Below, piece by piece: positions 44,308 through 53,454 of a stretch of 64,000 bases of DNA. Location of the stretch: assembly GCA_035935115.1 (NCBI GenBank), contig DASYXK010000021.1, positions 310,001 through 374,000 of the forward strand, written 5' to 3'. The translations under genes were made by a program, and so were the position numbers. The stretch is from TA-20 sp035935115. GTDB taxonomy: Archaea > Thermoproteota > Nitrososphaeria > Nitrososphaerales > Nitrosopumilaceae. The notes beneath the pieces were generated by a model. It was not told where the DNA came from and searched no databases. It saw only the letters and a list, made by a program, of their open reading frames with translations. How positions within the stretch are numbered: position 1 is the stretch's first letter; the number at the start of each line of letters is the position of its first letter.

Positions 44308-44631
44308 ATGCCAAAAAAGCGAACCTTGTCACATGAGTACAGAGACAGAATTTACATAAGAAAGGATATCATATTAAAACTAACAGAACATGGTGAGATG
44401 AATCAGACATCACTTCTTAGCTATTGTGGTCTGAATCTGATGAAACACAAAGACATACTTGACAGTCTAGAAAAGAAAGGATTCATAAAAAGAACAGACG
44501 AACCATGGGGAAGTAAAAAGATGATAAAATACGCTGTAACTGAAAAAGGAAGGGAGTTTTGTAGACTAGTTTTAGAACCATATGAGGATATGTTTCCAAG
44601 AAAAGAAAGAAAATATGAGGAACAAAGTTAG
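44308..44631 (+). CDS. Winged-helix regulator (HTH_45-like)
   Basis: 107 residues from the ATG at 44308: YIRKDIILKLTEHGEMNQTS, LLSYCGLNLMKHKDILDSLE, KKGFIKRTDEPWGSKKMIKY. It is followed 38 bases later by a membrane protein with the same orientation, so it may control it. Confidence 0.8.
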   Translation: MPKKRTLSHEYRDRIYIRKDIILKLTEHGEMNQTSLLSYCGLNLMKHKDILDSLEKKGFIKRTDEPWGSKKMIKYAVTEKGREFCRLVLEPYEDMFPRKERKYEEQS

Positions 44632-44669
44632 CGAAGTGTTTTAAGCGGATATTTCTTAGTGAAGTCAAA

Positions 44670-45182
44670 ATGTCAGAGCCAGAAAAAAATCCAGATGATA
44701 AAGATTTCAAGGAAAACAAGGACTATAAAAAAGAGTCAGAAAATCTGTTTAGAATTCTAGATGAACTTCTCATACATACGAATAGCTCAAGGCGTTTGTT
44801 TCTGATATTCATTGCATCTGCACTTTTTTTTGCACCCGTTGCTCTGGTATTGGGAGGAGTACTGCTTGGTCATCCAGAGTATAACATCAGGCACCTAGAG
44901 GCTGGAGAAAACTCTGAAAATACTTCAATGCAAGGAATGCATCTTCAATTAGTTGCACAAAATGGCACTGTTTTACAGGAAATGCCTTTTCCACACCATT
45001 CACCTAGGGCTGGCTCTATATTTTTGGGAACAAGTATTTTTATTGTAATTTCTATAATATTTGCAGGCATATTGCTGTTTATTGCCATAAAGGAATATCG
45101 TTTCTTTTCCAAATGGAATAAGAGATTCATAAAATACAAATCACTAAACGATAAAATCGATAAAGAACTTGGAGAAGATTAG
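44670..45182 (+). CDS. Membrane protein with two helices and long His/Met-containing loop
   Basis: 170 residues: charged start (KNPDDKDFKENKDYKKE), two helices (RLFLIFIASALFFAPVALVL and IFLGTSIFIVISIIFAGILL), with an outside loop containing MQGMHLQLV and PHHSP. A metal-related role is possible but not shown. Pairs with the HTH gene upstream. Confidence 0.6.
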   Translation: MSEPEKNPDDKDFKENKDYKKESENLFRILDELLIHTNSSRRLFLIFIASALFFAPVALVLGGVLLGHPEYNIRHLEAGENSENTSMQGMHLQLVAQNGTVLQEMPFPHHSPRAGSIFLGTSIFIVISIIFAGILLFIAIKEYRFFSKWNKRFIKYKSLNDKIDKELGED

Positions 45183-45325
45183 ACGATTCTGTCCTAGACA
45201 GTTGTTATTTTTCTTTTGCAGTATCTAAATTTCTATCTATGAAAATAATTTGAAGAACTCACTAACAATGTTAATGAACAAGGTGCCGCAAGTCTTTATT
45301 AATTAACTGCGGTAGCAATGACGAA

Positions 45326-45838
45326 ATGAACACAAAAAGTCTAAACAGCAATACAAAGTTGCTTGCAATGATTCTAAGTGTGGCAGTGATTACTACAGTA
45401 GGAGCATCGTTGGCATATGCACAGACTGCTGGAACAACTTCAGGGATAACTCCTACTACACCACCAAAAATACAAGGATCTGTTAATCTTCAACAGATGC
45501 TTTTGTCTAGTGTCCAGACAAAGTTCACCGATGCGGCAAACACTGCTGCAGGCGCTGTAACTAATGGACAGGTAGTAGGAGGAAGTTTGACGGTGATTCA
45601 AGGATCTGTTGTCTACAGTTTTAGAGTGTTTGATGGTACAAACATCTATTCTGTAATAGTAGACGCAGGAAACGGCAAAGTGTTAAACACTTCTCAAGGC
45701 CATCCAATGAATTTAGGAGAACTGCTTGGCGGTGAACATGGAATGCGCGGACACCACATGGGAGGCAACGCATGGAAATCACACCAGCCATCCACCACAA
45801 CCCCATCTACTACAACTCCACCAACTGGAACTCAGTAG
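45326..45838 (+). CDS. Secreted PepSY-like protein
   Basis: 170 residues: signal peptide (LLAMILSVAVITTVGASLAY), a PepSY-like domain (residues about 60-130: FTDAANTAAGAVTNGQVVGG, VYSFRVFDGTNIYSVIVDAG), then His/Met-rich and Thr/Pro-rich tail (MRGHHMGGNAWKSH). PepSY domains inhibit peptidases or act as extracellular regulators. Confidence 0.7.
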   Translation: MNTKSLNSNTKLLAMILSVAVITTVGASLAYAQTAGTTSGITPTTPPKIQGSVNLQQMLLSSVQTKFTDAANTAAGAVTNGQVVGGSLTVIQGSVVYSFRVFDGTNIYSVIVDAGNGKVLNTSQGHPMNLGELLGGEHGMRGHHMGGNAWKSHQPSTTTPSTTTPPTGTQ

Positions 45839-46005
45839 ACCCAATTTTTTTATTTTTTATTTCAGCATATGATTTGATGGACTATTTTGGACCCTTTTTT
45901 GTTCATAAAAACTAAAGCTGACTATATTATGAGATATGTTATGATTTTTGTCTAAAAGTAGAATTACATCCAAATGCTTTTGAGTCTGCAACGCCTCTTG
46001 TCTTT

Positions 46006-46548
46006 ATGTCGTTTTCTTGGCTTATGGTGATTGGCATTTTAATTTCAATAGCAGTGTTTTTGTCTAGTGATGTATCTGCTCAAGAGCAAACAAACATGAC
46101 TTCAAATAAGATCATTAACGTGATAAATACAAAATTTTCAATCCAGTATAACAATACAGGAATTGCCAAAATTTTATCTGTTAAAACAGATGTACAAGCC
46201 AAGTCCCTTGTTATGACTCTGCAAGCAACAAAAGATGGTCTTTTGACAATAACTCTTCCAAGAGAATTGATAGACAGAAAGGATCGTGGTGCTGATAGCC
46301 CATTCTTTTTTGTAATTGGCGGCTACATAGCAGGAGAAGCTAAGGAAAATTCAAAAACATCAACTCAAAGAACTATAACAATTCCCTTCATAGATGGAAC
46401 TAATGTGGCAGTAATTAGCGGTACACAAATAGTTCCAGAGTTTGGCCCTGTGGTTGAAATGATCGTATTCATTGGCATTATCGGCGTGGTAATAATGTCA
46501 AGAATGTTTTTCAAATCTTATTCTTTTCAAAATAATTCAATTAGATAG
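46006..46548 (+). CDS. PEFG-CTERM surface protein
   Basis: 180 residues: signal peptide (WLMVIGILISIAVFLSSDVS), about 110 residues beta-rich, then the VPEFG tail (IVPEFGPVVEMIVFIGIIGV then basic end). Short for a PEFG protein. Confidence 0.75.
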   Translation: MSFSWLMVIGILISIAVFLSSDVSAQEQTNMTSNKIINVINTKFSIQYNNTGIAKILSVKTDVQAKSLVMTLQATKDGLLTITLPRELIDRKDRGADSPFFFVIGGYIAGEAKENSKTSTQRTITIPFIDGTNVAVISGTQIVPEFGPVVEMIVFIGIIGVVIMSRMFFKSYSFQNNSIR

Positions 46549-46617
46549 ACATGGATTCTTTCATATCTTTTAAATTTAACACATAATTCTAGTTTCAATT
46601 CATTTCTTTAAGACCAA

Positions 46618-46690
46618 ATGGTTTTAAACTGACAGTCGGTACGAGAACCAAGCTTGTGAAAGTTCTGATATGACAGTCTGTTAAGACTAG
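46618..46690 (+). repeat. Long dispersed hairpin repeat, partial copy
   Basis: AAATGGTTTTAAACTGACAG, then TACGAGAACCAAGCTTGTGAA matches the first half of copies at 13485 and 50160. The distal hairpin is lost and replaced by TGTTAAGACTAGG. Confidence 0.5.
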
Positions 46691-46719
46691 GTATATGTAT
46701 TTTGGTCCTAATTCTTGAC

Positions 46720-46965
46720 CTATCGTCCACCTTGCGAAGGAATTGTAGTCAGGGTTACTGAGGATTGAATTTTAGGTATTCTTCTGATCTTCTGAGTTAT
46801 GATATTTTCCAAAGTTAAACCTGAATCACCTTGTAGTTTTACAATGATGTCATAGATACCGTATGTGCCTCTTACTTCCTTTACCTCTGGAATTTTCATC
46901 AACTCATTTATGCTATCTACTTCTGAACCTAGCTCGCAGCGTATGAGTATGTATAATGTTTCCAC
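46720..46965 (-). CDS. Stand-alone Lrp/AsnC ligand-binding (RAM) protein
   Basis: 81 residues: ETLYILIRCELGSEVDSINE, VKEVRGTYGIYDIIVKLQGD, IRRIPKIQSSVTLTTI. Third RAM protein in this window. No HTH; likely a homodimer or octamer amino acid sensor. Confidence 0.85.
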   Translation of the reverse strand: METLYILIRCELGSEVDSINELMKIPEVKEVRGTYGIYDIIVKLQGDSGLTLENIITQKIRRIPKIQSSVTLTTIPSQGGR

Positions 46966-47296
46966 AAGAAAGGATTCTTTTAAAGAAATAAAACGATATC
47001 CGTGATTTAAAATGAATTACAATAAGATTGCAATAGGAATCACCTTGATAGCATTAATTATTGCAGAAAAGATCGAGTCCAAGAGATTCAAATCCTCCGA
47101 GTCCTGTAGGACCCAGCTATTATTTTGGTACAATTTTAGTTCCAAATTGAGCTACATCGATGGGATTAGGGTACCATCATGGTCTTATTTTGGGCCCACT
47201 ATTGTAAAAATTCCAAGTTCTGATTTGCCAAGCCTGTAACAATCTTTTGTTTTAATTTCACTATACCTTTACAACCAGTACAGCCATGGTAAACGT
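46966..47296. other. Repeat-bearing intergenic region
   Basis: About 330 bases. Holds a GTAGGACCC-type repeat core (47090-47112) and the motif GGGTACCATCATGGTCTTAT with TTTTGGGCCCACTA (47168-47203). A 75-codon frame crossing both (47012-47239) is rejected as a gene. Confidence 0.5.
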
Positions 47297-48820
47297 ATGA
47301 AAAATTATGACATAGAAGATACATGGCACTATCATAACGGTACCAAGCATCCAAATGGGCTCCTGCTTAACAGGTATCATACATTCCATGCTGGAATGCG
47401 ACCTGTACCATACAAGATTTACAAGAATGCTCAAAAAATCAGCCTGTCTTTAGACAAGAAACCCATTGGAGTTTCTGCCCTTGATACAATTTCTACTATT
47501 TATGATTCCAAAGTGGATATGATTCCTGATCTTAACATACTAACAAGAATACTTTACTTTTCAGGCGGAATTACTAGAACAATAAAATTTCCTCCTCCTG
47601 TTGGTGAATTTGAATTTAGGGCTGCTTCATGTACTGGAGCTTTATATCACATAGAGATCTATGTTGTTTGTTCTGACATTCCAGGGCTTGATGCAGGTGT
47701 ATATCATTTTGACCCAAAGGAACTAAAATTAAACATTCTACGAAAAGGAGACTTCAGACAGGTTCTAGTTGATTCTACCGCAGATGAAGGGTCTGTCAAG
47801 CAAGCCCCAGCTACTTTGATTTTTACTGATGTTTTTTCCAGAAATTCCATAAAATATCAAGCAAGAGAATATCGTCATGCGTTTTGGGACTGTGGCACTA
47901 TTATTTCCAATGCACTATCAATCATATCAGCACATAAAATTTCATCAAGACTAATTTCTGGTTTTGTTGATCATACCATAAATGATTTACTTGGTTTGGA
48001 TCATACCAAGGAAGCATCACTTGTCATACTATCAATAGGACATACAGAAAAACCAATACCCAAATCGCCTCCGCTTGTACCAATAAATATAGAATCTGTA
48101 ATTTCTGATAGCGATGCAGATTATCCTGAAATTAATTCCATGCATGATGCATCCTCACTTTGTGATAATACCAAAGTAAAATCTTGGAGAAAACATTTTG
48201 TAAAATCTCAACATACCGCCACAGATTTGATTCCTTTGGGAACTGAAACTCTTACAAATGATGGTATTGAAAAAGTCATTCTCAGGCGCGGTTCTACACG
48301 TGCGTTTTCTCATGATTCAATAAGTTTTGGACAGCTATCTACAATTCTCAAAAGATCAACAAATGGTATTGATGCAGATTTTCTTTCCAAACATGATATC
48401 CTCAACGACTTGTATCTTATTGTAAATAGGGTTGATGGGTTACCATCAGGATCATACCATTATGTAAAGGAAAGAGATTCCCTGCAATTATTACGTGCGG
48501 GGGATTTTAGAGAGGTCTCTGGAAATTTGGGATTAGGTCAGGATTTACCTCGTGATGCTAGCGTAACAATTTTCTTCATGGCAAACCTTCAAAAGGTTTT
48601 GGAGAGTTTTGGAAATCGCGGTTACCGTATTGCCCAGCTTGATGCAGCAATAACTGGTGGCAAAATGTATCTTGCTGCATATGCTTTGAATATTGGAGCT
48701 ACTGGTCTTACCTTTTATGATGACATGGTAACTAATTTCTTCTCCCCGCATGCAAAAAACAAAGATACCATGTTCTTGATTGCACTAGGTAAGAAGGCAA
48801 AATCTTTTAGTTTATCATAA
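47297..48820 (+). CDS. Duplicated SagB-type nitroreductase
   Basis: 507 residues composed of two nitroreductase-like halves: the first (about 1-250) with HRYHTFHAGM-like start (LNRYHTFHAGM), ILYFSGGITR, and the second (about 300-507) with VILRRGSTRAFSHDSISFGQ, then GKMYLAAYALNIGATGLTFY. This is the SagB/ThcOx family of FMN-dependent dehydrogenases that oxidise azolines in peptide natural products. No YcaO or precursor peptide gene is seen here, so the substrate remains unknown. Confidence 0.85.
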   Translation: MKNYDIEDTWHYHNGTKHPNGLLLNRYHTFHAGMRPVPYKIYKNAQKISLSLDKKPIGVSALDTISTIYDSKVDMIPDLNILTRILYFSGGITRTIKFPPPVGEFEFRAASCTGALYHIEIYVVCSDIPGLDAGVYHFDPKELKLNILRKGDFRQVLVDSTADEGSVKQAPATLIFTDVFSRNSIKYQAREYRHAFWDCGTIISNALSIISAHKISSRLISGFVDHTINDLLGLDHTKEASLVILSIGHTEKPIPKSPPLVPINIESVISDSDADYPEINSMHDASSLCDNTKVKSWRKHFVKSQHTATDLIPLGTETLTNDGIEKVILRRGSTRAFSHDSISFGQLSTILKRSTNGIDADFLSKHDILNDLYLIVNRVDGLPSGSYHYVKERDSLQLLRAGDFREVSGNLGLGQDLPRDASVTIFFMANLQKVLESFGNRGYRIAQLDAAITGGKMYLAAYALNIGATGLTFYDDMVTNFFSPHAKNKDTMFLIALGKKAKSFSLS

Positions 48821-48836
48821 ATTAGATATATCCACA

Positions 48837-48965
48837 ATGAAAGAAATATGCAAACGCTGTAAGAAGCATAAAGAATTAGCAATCTTAAAACCAAGATTAT
48901 GCCATGATTGTGTAATCGCTGAAGGTAAATCTAAAGATTTACAGAATAAAGAAAAAGCTAACTAA
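48837..48965 (+). CDS. CxxC micro-protein
   Basis: 42 residues, ATG at 48837: MKEICKRCKKHKELAILKPR, then LCHDCVIAEGK. Two CxxC pairs. 16 bases after the nitroreductase stop, same strand, so likely one transcript. Confidence 0.6.
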   Translation: MKEICKRCKKHKELAILKPRLCHDCVIAEGKSKDLQNKEKAN

Positions 48966-49018
48966 GACTCATTTTAGATAGAGACAGGTTAAATCAAAGG
49001 GAATGGTATTGGTACTAG

Positions 49019-49321
49019 TTGAAATTTGAAGAGCTTTGGGACAAACTAGCAAAGGATCTTCCTGAAACAAAACAATTCCAGTCACTATCGCAAACAGGCG
49101 AATTTCAAGCAAAGTATTCAGGCGGTAGAATTCACATCACTACGCAAAGCTCTGTTTGGATAATTGAAAGATTTGACATGCACACGATTTGGAATAAGGC
49201 AATTACATTAGATGAGAATCTGAGATTCAAGCATTTTAGTTACAATCAGGAAAACATTCGAACCTTGTCATTTATTTTGGCATTGATGCGGGATTTTGTA
49301 GGTCAAAATAAAATGGAGTGA
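49019..49321 (+). CDS. Hypothetical 100-residue protein
   Basis: TTG start: KFEELWDKLAKDLPETKQFQ, FQAKYSGGRIHITTQSSVWI. Alternating strands and helices; not recognised. Confidence 0.6.
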   Translation: MKFEELWDKLAKDLPETKQFQSLSQTGEFQAKYSGGRIHITTQSSVWIIERFDMHTIWNKAITLDENLRFKHFSYNQENIRTLSFILALMRDFVGQNKME

Positions 49322-49360
49322 TGTTATCTTTTGATTTGTTGGAAATTGTTTTACTGTAAT

Positions 49361-49522
49361 TTATGAAACGCTTCTTTCTATTCTTTGGTCTCCTTCACCT
49401 GTATAGTAGGCCTCATGACCAGTATTTTCAAAATGTGATGTGAAATTGATATCTAATTCATCTAATGTGCTTCCCCTCACTTGAAATTCACATATGATGC
49501 AAGTTCCTCTCATTTCTCCCAT
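49361..49522 (-). CDS. CxxC/HxxxxxH micro-protein
   Basis: 53 residues, ATG at 49522: RGTCIICEFQVRGSTLDELD, then FTSHFENTGHEAYYTGEGDQ. The C..C...H.....H order suggests a C2H2-like zinc site. Confidence 0.5.
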   Translation of the reverse strand: MGEMRGTCIICEFQVRGSTLDELDINFTSHFENTGHEAYYTGEGDQRIERSVS

Positions 49523-49576
49523 ACTGTTTTCATATAATGTACTTGTTAATATTTATCTTGGAATTCGATTCTTTCA

Positions 49577-49792
49577 TCAAGTTTTTTTCTTTATTAATGC
49601 AATCCCGGATATAATCAAAAGTGCAGTTATAAAATACTGGATGTACTCGTATGGATTAATGTGTAGAGTTCCAGAATTATTTGCAAGAAATATAGCATAA
49701 TCAAATATTGTAATTATCCCTAGTGCGATACCTGCTATCAAAAGTGTCTTACCTAATGTGTGATAAGAAGACATTACTTGATTTCTTGACAA
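49577..49792 (-). CDS. Two-helix membrane protein
   Basis: 71 residues (TTG 49792; ATG 49774 also fits): GKTLLIAGIALGIITIFDYA and YIQYFITALLIISGIALIKK. A 17-residue frame just upstream (about 49797-49850, MDDFYPPKIVDAKQLTE) may be a leader peptide. Confidence 0.5.
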   Translation of the reverse strand: MSRNQVMSSYHTLGKTLLIAGIALGIITIFDYAIFLANNSGTLHINPYEYIQYFITALLIISGIALIKKKT

Positions 49793-49935
49793 TCATTCGG
49801 TTAATTGCTTTGCGTCAACAATTTTAGGTGGATAAAAATCATCCATAACTTGTCTTCTCAAATCCAGTACAAAAATAACAAAAAACATCTGAAATTTTGG
49901 ATTGGTTTAAGATGTATGGTTGCATCAAGTAATGA

Positions 49936-50133
49936 TTGGACAAACCGCCTTTGCGAGATGCAATAAAAATTGGCTCTAGTGTATTTATAATACAAAAGCA
50001 GGACCAACGTTCTGGTGTCTTGACAAAGGGGATAGTTAAGAGGATTCTTACTTCGAATAATTTTCACCCTCATGGAATCAAGGTACAATTAGATGACGGC
50101 AAGATAGGCCGAGTTCAAAAGCATGCCATATAA
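49936..50133 (+). CDS. YwbE-family (DUF2196) protein
   Basis: 65 residues with TTG start: SVFIIQKQDQRSGVLTKGIV, LTSNNFHPHGIKVQLDDGKI, GRVQ. These are the YwbE/DUF2196 hallmarks (KKDQRTG.LT.G.V, FHPHGIKV). A small beta-barrel-like protein, function unknown. Confidence 0.85.
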   Translation: MDKPPLRDAIKIGSSVFIIQKQDQRSGVLTKGIVKRILTSNNFHPHGIKVQLDDGKIGRVQKHAI

Positions 50134-50159
50134 TTAATGCAGAAAAAATTCAACTGGTC

Positions 50160-50275
50160 CATGGTTTTTGAACTGACAGTCAGCCCGAGAACCTAGAAAT
50201 TTTGTAAAAATAATTTACACAAAATAGACAGTAAGCTCATCGGAGTAGCTATAAAACTACTTTCCATAATTTTTT
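50160..50275 (+). repeat. Long dispersed hairpin repeat, copy B
   Basis: CATGGTTTTTGAACTGACAG through CGGAGTAGCTATAAAACTAC to TTTCCATAATTTTTT. Aligns to copy A over its whole length; hairpin arms CCGAGA/TCATCGG are less perfect. Non-coding. Confidence 0.7.
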
Positions 50276-50290
50276 GAAAACCAGAAAAAT

Positions 50291-50761
50291 TTACTTGCAC
50301 ATATTTTTCATAAACTCTCTGCCAGCTTTTTCTATTTCTTCTTTTGTCATATCTTTTTTTCTGGTAGCTATTGTCCATCTATGACCAAAAGGATCTGAAA
50401 GTGTACCTACTCTATCTCCCCAAAATCCGTCCATCATTTGCATCATTGGCTTTGCTCCTACAGAAACAGCCTTGTTAAAGACAGAATCTGCGTCATTGAC
50501 ATACAAGTATATTGCACCGCTAGATCCGCCTGTTGATTTTGGGGACAGGCATCCCATTTCTGGCATTTCATCACAGAGCATGATTGGAGAATCTCCAATT
50601 CTTATTTCGGCATGCATTATTGATTTACCGTCTGGTCCTGGAAATCTGTAAATTTCTTTTGCGTCAAAGGCTTTTTTGTAAAACTCTATTGCGTCAGATG
50701 CCCCACTTATGGTTAATGTTGGAGTAACAGAGTGATATCCATCTGGAATTGGTTTTACCAT
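50291..50761 (-). CDS. PhnB-like VOC-superfamily protein
   Basis: 156 residues from ATG at 50761: MVKPIPDGYHSVTPTLTISG, EFYKKAFDAKEIYRFPGPDG, VGTLSDPFGHRWTIATRKKD. This is the PhnB/glyoxalase-like subfamily. Metal and substrate are unknown. Confidence 0.85.
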   Translation of the reverse strand: MVKPIPDGYHSVTPTLTISGASDAIEFYKKAFDAKEIYRFPGPDGKSIMHAEIRIGDSPIMLCDEMPEMGCLSPKSTGGSSGAIYLYVNDADSVFNKAVSVGAKPMMQMMDGFWGDRVGTLSDPFGHRWTIATRKKDMTKEEIEKAGREFMKNMCK

Positions 50762-50836
50762 GAAAAGCATTTGTTTGAATGAACTTATATTTTTATTTAT
50801 TTCCAAAGTTTTTACTATTGGTCATGCCAGAACGTA

Positions 50837-52420
50837 TCATTCTGTAGCTACTTGCACCAATTGAGAAATTTGCTTTCCTTTCCCTTGAGAAAGTGCGTTA
50901 ATCCCGCCATTCAAACTTTCAGCTGTAATTCCTTTTCTTGCAAGCACTTGAGCAACCATGAGCGAAGTATTTCCCATCATGCAAACAAGCAATGATTTTC
51001 CATCAGCTCCTCCAAATGTACTGTCTAGTTCTTTTGGAATTTCTTGTGTTGTCAAAAGTTTCTCCACATCTCTTGCCTTTGGGATAGAGATCTTGCTTTG
51101 ATCAATACCTAATGAATTTGCAATTAGCTCTATTCCTTCCTTTTTTGGAGTATACTGGGTATGAATCCAGACAACTCTGTCATAATTTCCTATATTTGAT
51201 ACAGCTTCCTGCAGGTCAACCTTTATGCGGTTCTGCTTTTCTGCCATTACCAAGTTCTTTTTGTACTTTTGAATTCCATCTGCAACTATTACTACAAACT
51301 TTCCTCCATAAACACCAAAATTTGCCATCTGCATCACTGCATAAAGTGCAAGGGCACTGCTTTCCCCAATGTCGTGACCCTTGTCTACGAAATATTTTAG
51401 CAATCGTTTTGCCTGACTAAAATCTACTTCATGCTGTCCTGCATATTTTTCAGGCTCGTAGAATTTCAAGCCCGATGCCTTGCCTTTAGTCCTTATTCCT
51501 GCAACATCTTGATCACCTAGTGGAAAGACTACATGCAGAGACTTCTTTCCATATTTTTCCATCAGGTATCTGCTCAAGCCACCAGAGGTTCCACCTGTAC
51601 CAAACGTACAAACAATTCTAAATTCGGCAAGTGAATGTCCTCGTTCATGCAATTGCTGGTCGATTTCTGCAGCGGTCACAGTTCTATGCACATCAACGTT
51701 TAGCTCGTTGTCGTACTGTTCTGGACAAAAACATTCGTATATTTTTGCAAGAAGCTTTGCCAAGTTTATTATATCCTGTTTTGCAAGAATTGCTTCTATT
51801 TCAGAACTTGATTTATCAAAAACAGCAGGATCAAATCCAAATTCAGAAAGTTGTGATCTAATGTTTGCAGCTGTTGCTTTGGCAGCCAAAAGATTTGGAT
51901 TGTCCTTCATGCCAGGAGCAGGGCAGATGTCCATGTCAAGATTTATGATTCGTATTTTCTCGTTTCTTAGTTCCTCAAAGACTCCTTCCTGAAGCCTTCT
52001 TGAGACAAGTGTAACGACATCCAATCCAAGCTTTGCTATCTGTCCTAGAGCAATTCCAAAGTTACCTGATGTTGCCTCAAATATTGTCTGTCCGTGTTTG
52101 AGCTTTCCTGTTAGAATGGCATCATGGACTATGTGTACTGCCGGCCTCACTTTGATTGAGCCTGCCAGCAAGCTTGAATCAAATTTGCCAAAAACTTGTA
52201 AATCAGTATTTGTAAGATCCAATCCGTACTCTTTTTTTGCACACTCCTTCAAATCTTTGGTAATATCAATTAACGGTGTTGCATTGACAACCTTCACTCC
52301 GTCTGGTTTTTCTAAATGAGGAACCTTACTCCATATCTCCCGTTCAAAATGCTCAAGCAGAACACTGTCAATGTTACTTCCTTTATTTAGTTCCTGCAAT
52401 CTTCTCCACTCTGCTATCAT
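50837..52420 (-). CDS. PLP-dependent beta-family enzyme fused to a rhodanese-like domain
   Basis: 527 residues from ATG 52420. The first 400 or so residues form a fold-type-II PLP enzyme: catalytic Lys in GSIKVRPA (Lys90), substrate loop EATSGNFGIALG, phosphate loop GTGGTSGG. The last 100 residues are rhodanese-like with the active-site loop LLVCMMGNTS (Cys at the sulphur-binding place). This suggests an enzyme that makes or uses a sulphur-containing amino acid and passes a persulphide. The longer frame (to 52477) runs through a repeat. Confidence 0.75.
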   Translation of the reverse strand: MIAEWRRLQELNKGSNIDSVLLEHFEREIWSKVPHLEKPDGVKVVNATPLIDITKDLKECAKKEYGLDLTNTDLQVFGKFDSSLLAGSIKVRPAVHIVHDAILTGKLKHGQTIFEATSGNFGIALGQIAKLGLDVVTLVSRRLQEGVFEELRNEKIRIINLDMDICPAPGMKDNPNLLAAKATAANIRSQLSEFGFDPAVFDKSSSEIEAILAKQDIINLAKLLAKIYECFCPEQYDNELNVDVHRTVTAAEIDQQLHERGHSLAEFRIVCTFGTGGTSGGLSRYLMEKYGKKSLHVVFPLGDQDVAGIRTKGKASGLKFYEPEKYAGQHEVDFSQAKRLLKYFVDKGHDIGESSALALYAVMQMANFGVYGGKFVVIVADGIQKYKKNLVMAEKQNRIKVDLQEAVSNIGNYDRVVWIHTQYTPKKEGIELIANSLGIDQSKISIPKARDVEKLLTTQEIPKELDSTFGGADGKSLLVCMMGNTSLMVAQVLARKGITAESLNGGINALSQGKGKQISQLVQVATE

Positions 52421-52451
52421 GTGGAACAACGTCTTATAAAATATAAGCTGC

Positions 52452-52483
52452 CAAAGTTCGAGTCTGGTAAGACCCATTCTACA
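52452..52483 (+). repeat. Dispersed short repeat
   Basis: CAAAGTTCGAGTCTGGTAAGACCC: same core as 36904, 41638, 42052, 47090 and 62036. Confidence 0.5.
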
Positions 52484-52527
52484 ATTTTAGGACAAGTTAA
52501 TCTTTTACTATCAGATATTAGTTTTCA

Positions 52528-53355
52528 ATGAAGAGCAGATATTTACTATTCATTATTGTAATATTGATATCAATTACAGTTTTTTCATCAGAAGCTTTAG
52601 CTCAAGAGATCTATAGCATCCCGTCTTGGATAAAAAATAATGCAAAATGGTGGTCAGAAGGCCAGATTGGAGATTCTGATTTTATTAAAGGAATTCAGTA
52701 TCTAGTACAAAATGGAATTATGAAAATACCTACTTTAACAACAACCACGAGTCATTCTAATCAAATTCCCAAATGGGTAAAAAACAACGCGGGCTGGTGG
52801 GCAGATGGTACCATATCAGACAGTGATTTTGTTTTGGGAATACAATACCTAGTTTCAGAGGGAATAATCAATATTCAAAATTCTACAAGAATAATTGATA
52901 CTTCAAACTGTGATAAGATGCAAACTGCTGCTGATAGGGAAACTTGCATGGTGCAAATACAACAAGAAAACAAATTAAATAATGATATTGCATCTGCCAT
53001 ACCTTATGTTATAGGACCAATTACATTCTACTATGTCAACAGCCACATAGAGCCTACAGGGGATGGCAAATCAATATTGACCATACACTTTGTTGTGAAA
53101 AATACTGGTAATTCTGAAATAACAATGTCTTGTCAAAGAAAAGATTCTTGTAACTATGCACTATATGATGGACAAAAAGAAATTCCCTACTCTACTAATA
53201 CACTTGTGTATGGCAGCCTGACCTTGCTGCCAAGCGTTCCAAAATACTTGGATTGGGTATTTTATGAGGGCCTAGATTATCAGCAGACAAAAAATTATTC
53301 ATTTCTTGTCAAAGAACCGTGGGGTAGCGAATCTATTCCTCTAAAAATTCAGTAA
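52528..53355 (+). CDS. Secreted protein with two Trp-rich modules
   Basis: 275 residues: signal peptide (YLLFIIVILISITVFSSEAL), two modules directly after it (IPSWIKNNAKWWSEGQIGDS then DFIKGIQYLVQNGIMKI; IPKWVKNNAGWWADGTISDS then DFVLGIQYLVSEGIINI), then a C-terminal domain like the DUF4352/telomeric repeat-binding sandwiches (ILTIHFVVKNTGNSEITMSC). Same module pair as at 21051 but at the N-terminal end. Confidence 0.7.
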   Translation: MKSRYLLFIIVILISITVFSSEALAQEIYSIPSWIKNNAKWWSEGQIGDSDFIKGIQYLVQNGIMKIPTLTTTTSHSNQIPKWVKNNAGWWADGTISDSDFVLGIQYLVSEGIINIQNSTRIIDTSNCDKMQTAADRETCMVQIQQENKLNNDIASAIPYVIGPITFYYVNSHIEPTGDGKSILTIHFVVKNTGNSEITMSCQRKDSCNYALYDGQKEIPYSTNTLVYGSLTLLPSVPKYLDWVFYEGLDYQQTKNYSFLVKEPWGSESIPLKIQ

Positions 53356-53454
53356 TCACAAACAGTAAAAGTGGCTCGATGGGACTAGGGTACCATCTTT
53401 GTTTGTTTTTTTTTGCGACACTATTTTTCTTCTAGGTTTCAATAACATTTTCAA

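Noticed and set aside
47012..47239. 75-codon frame with a membrane-like start
   Set aside because: It runs through two intergenic repeat motifs also found elsewhere without frames.
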